A stretch of 64,000 nt of DNA, taken from assembly GCA_022820485.1 (NCBI GenBank), contig JAJEFJ010000014.1:62001-126000 (forward strand). Reading direction: 5' to 3'. Positions 61,903 to 64,000 of this stretch are shown piece after piece (the first letter of the stretch is position 1; every line of letters starts with the position of its first letter). The notes under the pieces were generated by a model that did not search any database, was not told where the DNA came from, and saw only the letters and a program-made list of their open reading frames with translations. The position numbers were made by a program, and so were the translations under genes. The DNA comes from Candidatus Latescibacterota bacterium (lineage in GTDB: Bacteria > Latescibacterota > UBA2968 > UBA8231).

Positions 61903-62973
61903 TTGATCAAGCAAGCATGTGGACTCGCAGCGGCCGTGCTGCTGGGCATCTCACCGTCTCAAGCCCTGCAGCGAACCGACACGGAATTCAAGATCTTCCA
62001 GTTTCCCGCCAACATGATTCCCCGCATCGACGGCCAGACCGACGACTGGGCGATGGTACCCGACAGCTACGCATACGGAACCGACCAGCTTTCCGACACG
62101 GTCATGGGGAACTTCACCAACCACGACCGCGAAGACCTGGACGTCACCGTGCGCGTCGGTTGGGTCAAGGGCTTGAACCGACTCTATTTCCTCTACGAGG
62201 CGGACGACGACTACTGGAATATGTATTACAAGCGGGGCGATCTGTTCGAGATTGCCATCGACGCAGACCGGTCCGGCGGTCCGAACATTGCCAACCCCCA
62301 GATCGACGACGAATGGGAAAGCCACTTCTTGTTCAAGGGAGTACACGCCCAGAACTACCACATCTTCACACCCCCTGGGGAAGGACGGGATTGGGTGTTC
62401 GTTTGGGGGTGCCAGCCGTGGATCGGCCGGTTGCCGTACGCCAATCACGCGTACTCGTACGATTTCGAGGAAGGGGAGAGCGGCAAGCTCGTGCTGGAGT
62501 TCTGGATCACGCCCTTCGACTACGCTCCATACGATGGCCCGGAGCGGGCAGCCGTGTCGAAGCTAGAGGAGAACAGCCTAATCGCTCTGTCTTGGTCGGT
62601 CCTCGATTACGACGAAGACCACAGGGCATACGAGGGGTTCTGGAACCTTTCCCACGAGACGCGCATGGACAACGACGCCTCGAACCTGTGTGCATTCCGC
62701 TTGATGCCGCTGGAGCCGGAATACCTCAAGCCGCTCGAGGCGGAATACTCCTTTACGGTGATCGACATGGATCGCCGGATGGTCGCCTTCACGGATCGGT
62801 CTCGCGGAGAGATCACATCGTGGTCGTGGGACTTCGGCGATGGCACATCTTCGACCGAACAGCACCCGATTCACCAGTACAAGGAACCGGGCGATTTCGT
62901 GGTTACGCTGGACGTCGAGGGGCCCAAGGGAAAGGCTCGACGCGTCAAAGTGAACCAAGTGATGGTGAAGTGA
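61903..62973 (+). CDS. Secreted CBM9-like/PKD-domain protein
   Basis: 356 residues from TTG at 61903, preceded by AAAGGGGGA. Signal peptide (GLAAAVLLGISPSQAL). Residues about 35-270 match the pattern of a family 9 carbohydrate-binding-like/DOMON-type module: IDGQTDDWAMVPDSY, YFLYEADDDYWN, LFEIAIDADRSGG and LVLEFWITPFDY. Residues about 280-356 form a PKD domain (SWSWDFGDGTSS, HQYKEPGDFVVTLDV). It may bind haem or a polysaccharide. It follows the seven-haem cytochrome by 33 bases, suggesting they work together. Confidence 0.75.
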   Translation: MIKQACGLAAAVLLGISPSQALQRTDTEFKIFQFPANMIPRIDGQTDDWAMVPDSYAYGTDQLSDTVMGNFTNHDREDLDVTVRVGWVKGLNRLYFLYEADDDYWNMYYKRGDLFEIAIDADRSGGPNIANPQIDDEWESHFLFKGVHAQNYHIFTPPGEGRDWVFVWGCQPWIGRLPYANHAYSYDFEEGESGKLVLEFWITPFDYAPYDGPERAAVSKLEENSLIALSWSVLDYDEDHRAYEGFWNLSHETRMDNDASNLCAFRLMPLEPEYLKPLEAEYSFTVIDMDRRMVAFTDRSRGEITSWSWDFGDGTSSTEQHPIHQYKEPGDFVVTLDVEGPKGKARRVKVNQVMVK

Positions 62974-62975
62974 AG

Positions 62976-64000
62976 ATGACGACGGGAATGTTCCTGCTTG
63001 TCTCAATTGCCCTCGCCCTCAATGCGCGCGACGCTTCAGGCGTGATCATCTACCGCATCGGCACGCCCTTTTCCGAGGCGGAAAAGGATAGCCTAGAGGG
63101 AATCGGCATCGATTTCAGGGAGCTCGACTGGTCGGAAAACTCGCAGCTAGAGGACGCCCTCGATCCAGACTCGCTACAGGCGGGCGTACTGCAGCCCAAT
63201 TTCTTCGCCGAAGACGAGGATATCGCCGCAACGCTGTTGAGCAGAGACGGCTGGGTGTCAGTGCAGCGGGAAGCTGGTAGGGGCAACTTCGACCAGACGG
63301 TCGGAAACCTGCTGGTCGATCAGGACCCGAGTACGGCGCACACATGGAAGGCCATAGATCAAGCGACCCTCGACTTTCGCGCCGCCTGTTGTAACGACCC
63401 CGGTGCATCGTTGAGAGTGCATTTCGATCTAGGCGGACGATTCCTCATCAGGGAGGTGAGACTGCGGACTCTGGCGGACAGGTCGGATCACTTCCTGGAG
63501 CAATTCGTCATCGGTGTCAGCGACGAGAGATACGGTATAATTGGAAACGTCCCGAATCTCCCAACTGTTGTGGAGGTAGAGGGCAATACTGAACCCGAAG
63601 TCAGCGTGATGCTCGATCGACCCGTGACGACCAACTTTGTACAGTTGCGGATCCTTCGGCAAACGCCCAAGGAGATCGGGCTGGCCGCTTTCGAGCTGTA
63701 CGGGGGAGGGTACGTGAGGAAGGCCTCCTATGAATCCGACGTCATTGAACTGGACGACATCGCCAGTCTAGGCGAGATGCGCTGGTCGGGACGGCAGGAT
63801 CCCCACGCCCAAGTCGCGATTCGCACCCGGGCCGGTACCGATCCGCAGCCGGTCATTTTCTGGGAGACCCGCCCCGAGCAGCAGGACGTCGTCAGGTTTC
63901 TCCAAGGGGGCGGCGAGCTGAGTCTGACGGAGTACAAGCGCCAGTATGACAAACTGGCTGATTTCCTCAAGCCGGAAGACGAGCAGGACCGGGTGCGTCC
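62976..64000 (+). CDS. Secreted discoidin-like protein, cut by the right edge
   Basis: At least 341 residues, ATG 2 bases after the PKD-protein stop; the 3' end is outside the window. A short signal peptide (FLLVSIALALNARDAS) is followed by a region opening IIYRIGTPFSEAEKDSLEG and two beta-rich stretches; VHFDLGGRFLIREVRLRT and NFVQLRILR look like an F5/8 type C (discoidin-like) module at about 145-245. No catalytic motif seen in the visible part. The tight spacing implies co-translation with the preceding gene. Confidence 0.6.
   Translation, partial: MTTGMFLLVSIALALNARDASGVIIYRIGTPFSEAEKDSLEGIGIDFRELDWSENSQLEDALDPDSLQAGVLQPNFFAEDEDIAATLLSRDGWVSVQREAGRGNFDQTVGNLLVDQDPSTAHTWKAIDQATLDFRAACCNDPGASLRVHFDLGGRFLIREVRLRTLADRSDHFLEQFVIGVSDERYGIIGNVPNLPTVVEVEGNTEPEVSVMLDRPVTTNFVQLRILRQTPKEIGLAAFELYGGGYVRKASYESDVIELDDIASLGEMRWSGRQDPHAQVAIRTRAGTDPQPVIFWETRPEQQDVVRFLQGGGELSLTEYKRQYDKLADFLKPEDEQDRVR

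Overview
The window looks like a chromosomal replication-origin region from an uncultured Gram-negative bacterium. Two arms diverge from dnaA: to the left (minus strand) dnaA-dnaN-recF-dciA-gyrB-gyrA, and to the right (plus strand) rpmH-rnpA-yidD-yidC-mnmE-rsmG. Gene style (enolase-superfamily and sulfatase catabolic genes, lipoproteins, long TPR proteins, a CxxxY-type CcmE, a GyrA breakage region with the YPTL form) suggests a lineage near the FCB/Latescibacterota/Poribacteria/Planctomycetes assemblage. That placement is inference and no marker settles it.

Layout. 1-6.9 kb: a sugar-acid catabolic locus with a rhamnonate-dehydratase-like enzyme, an XRE-PAS regulator, and a minus-strand operon of two sugar ABC permeases, a binding lipoprotein and a sulfatase. 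7.0-7.4 kb: tRNA-Gln(CUG), tRNA-Ser(GCU), tRNA-Ser(UGA). 7.4-16.5 kb: gyrA, gyrB, dciA, recF, dnaN, an AT-rich DnaA-box region (likely oriC) and dnaA. 16.6-21.1 kb: the rpmH to rsmG block with two parS sites at the mnmE/rsmG junction, then a second DnaA-box-containing AT-rich gap. 21.4-29.9 kb: CDP-alcohol phosphatidyltransferase, tmk, ctpA, rng, rplU-rpmA, an epimerase and sucCD. 29.9-33.7 kb: a CPBP protease, two glycosyltransferases, a strongly structured RNA with its own promoter and terminator, and an XRE regulator. 33.8-42.4 kb: a lipoprotein, two tandem bifunctional-nuclease/UVR proteins, and a complete but unusual cytochrome c maturation operon (ccmE, a ccmF-ccmH fusion, two unknown proteins, ccmA, B, C, D). 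42.5-50.5 kb: an operon of a giant TPR protein, a sigma-54 activator, HtrA and an M24 peptidase. 50.5-57.7 kb: ispE, tRNA-Gln(UUG), rplY, pth, a K+-dependent-type hppA, rpsF, a DUF2232 protein, rplI and a lipoprotein. 57.8 kb to the end: selC (tRNA-Sec), followed by a run of secreted proteins that looks GC-richer: a DUF4091/GH123-like protein, a seven-haem cytochrome c, a PKD-domain protein and a discoidin-like protein cut by the right edge.

Links between parts. The ccm operon supplies haem attachment for the seven-haem cytochrome. The sulfatase, ABC permeases and enolase-family enzyme form a plausible uptake and degradation route for sulfated or acidic sugars. selC shows that the organism probably uses selenocysteine. 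parS, DnaA boxes and a shared GTGGAAAAC motif mark the origin-partition region, although parA and parB are not in the window.

Most notable observations: the roughly 160-nt rod-like RNA at 32.9-33.07 kb; two perfect parS sites without parAB; repeated DnaA-box/GTGGAAAAC clusters on both sides of the origin block; the CxxxY CcmE together with a CcmF-CcmH fusion; and the apparent compositional and functional break right after selC.
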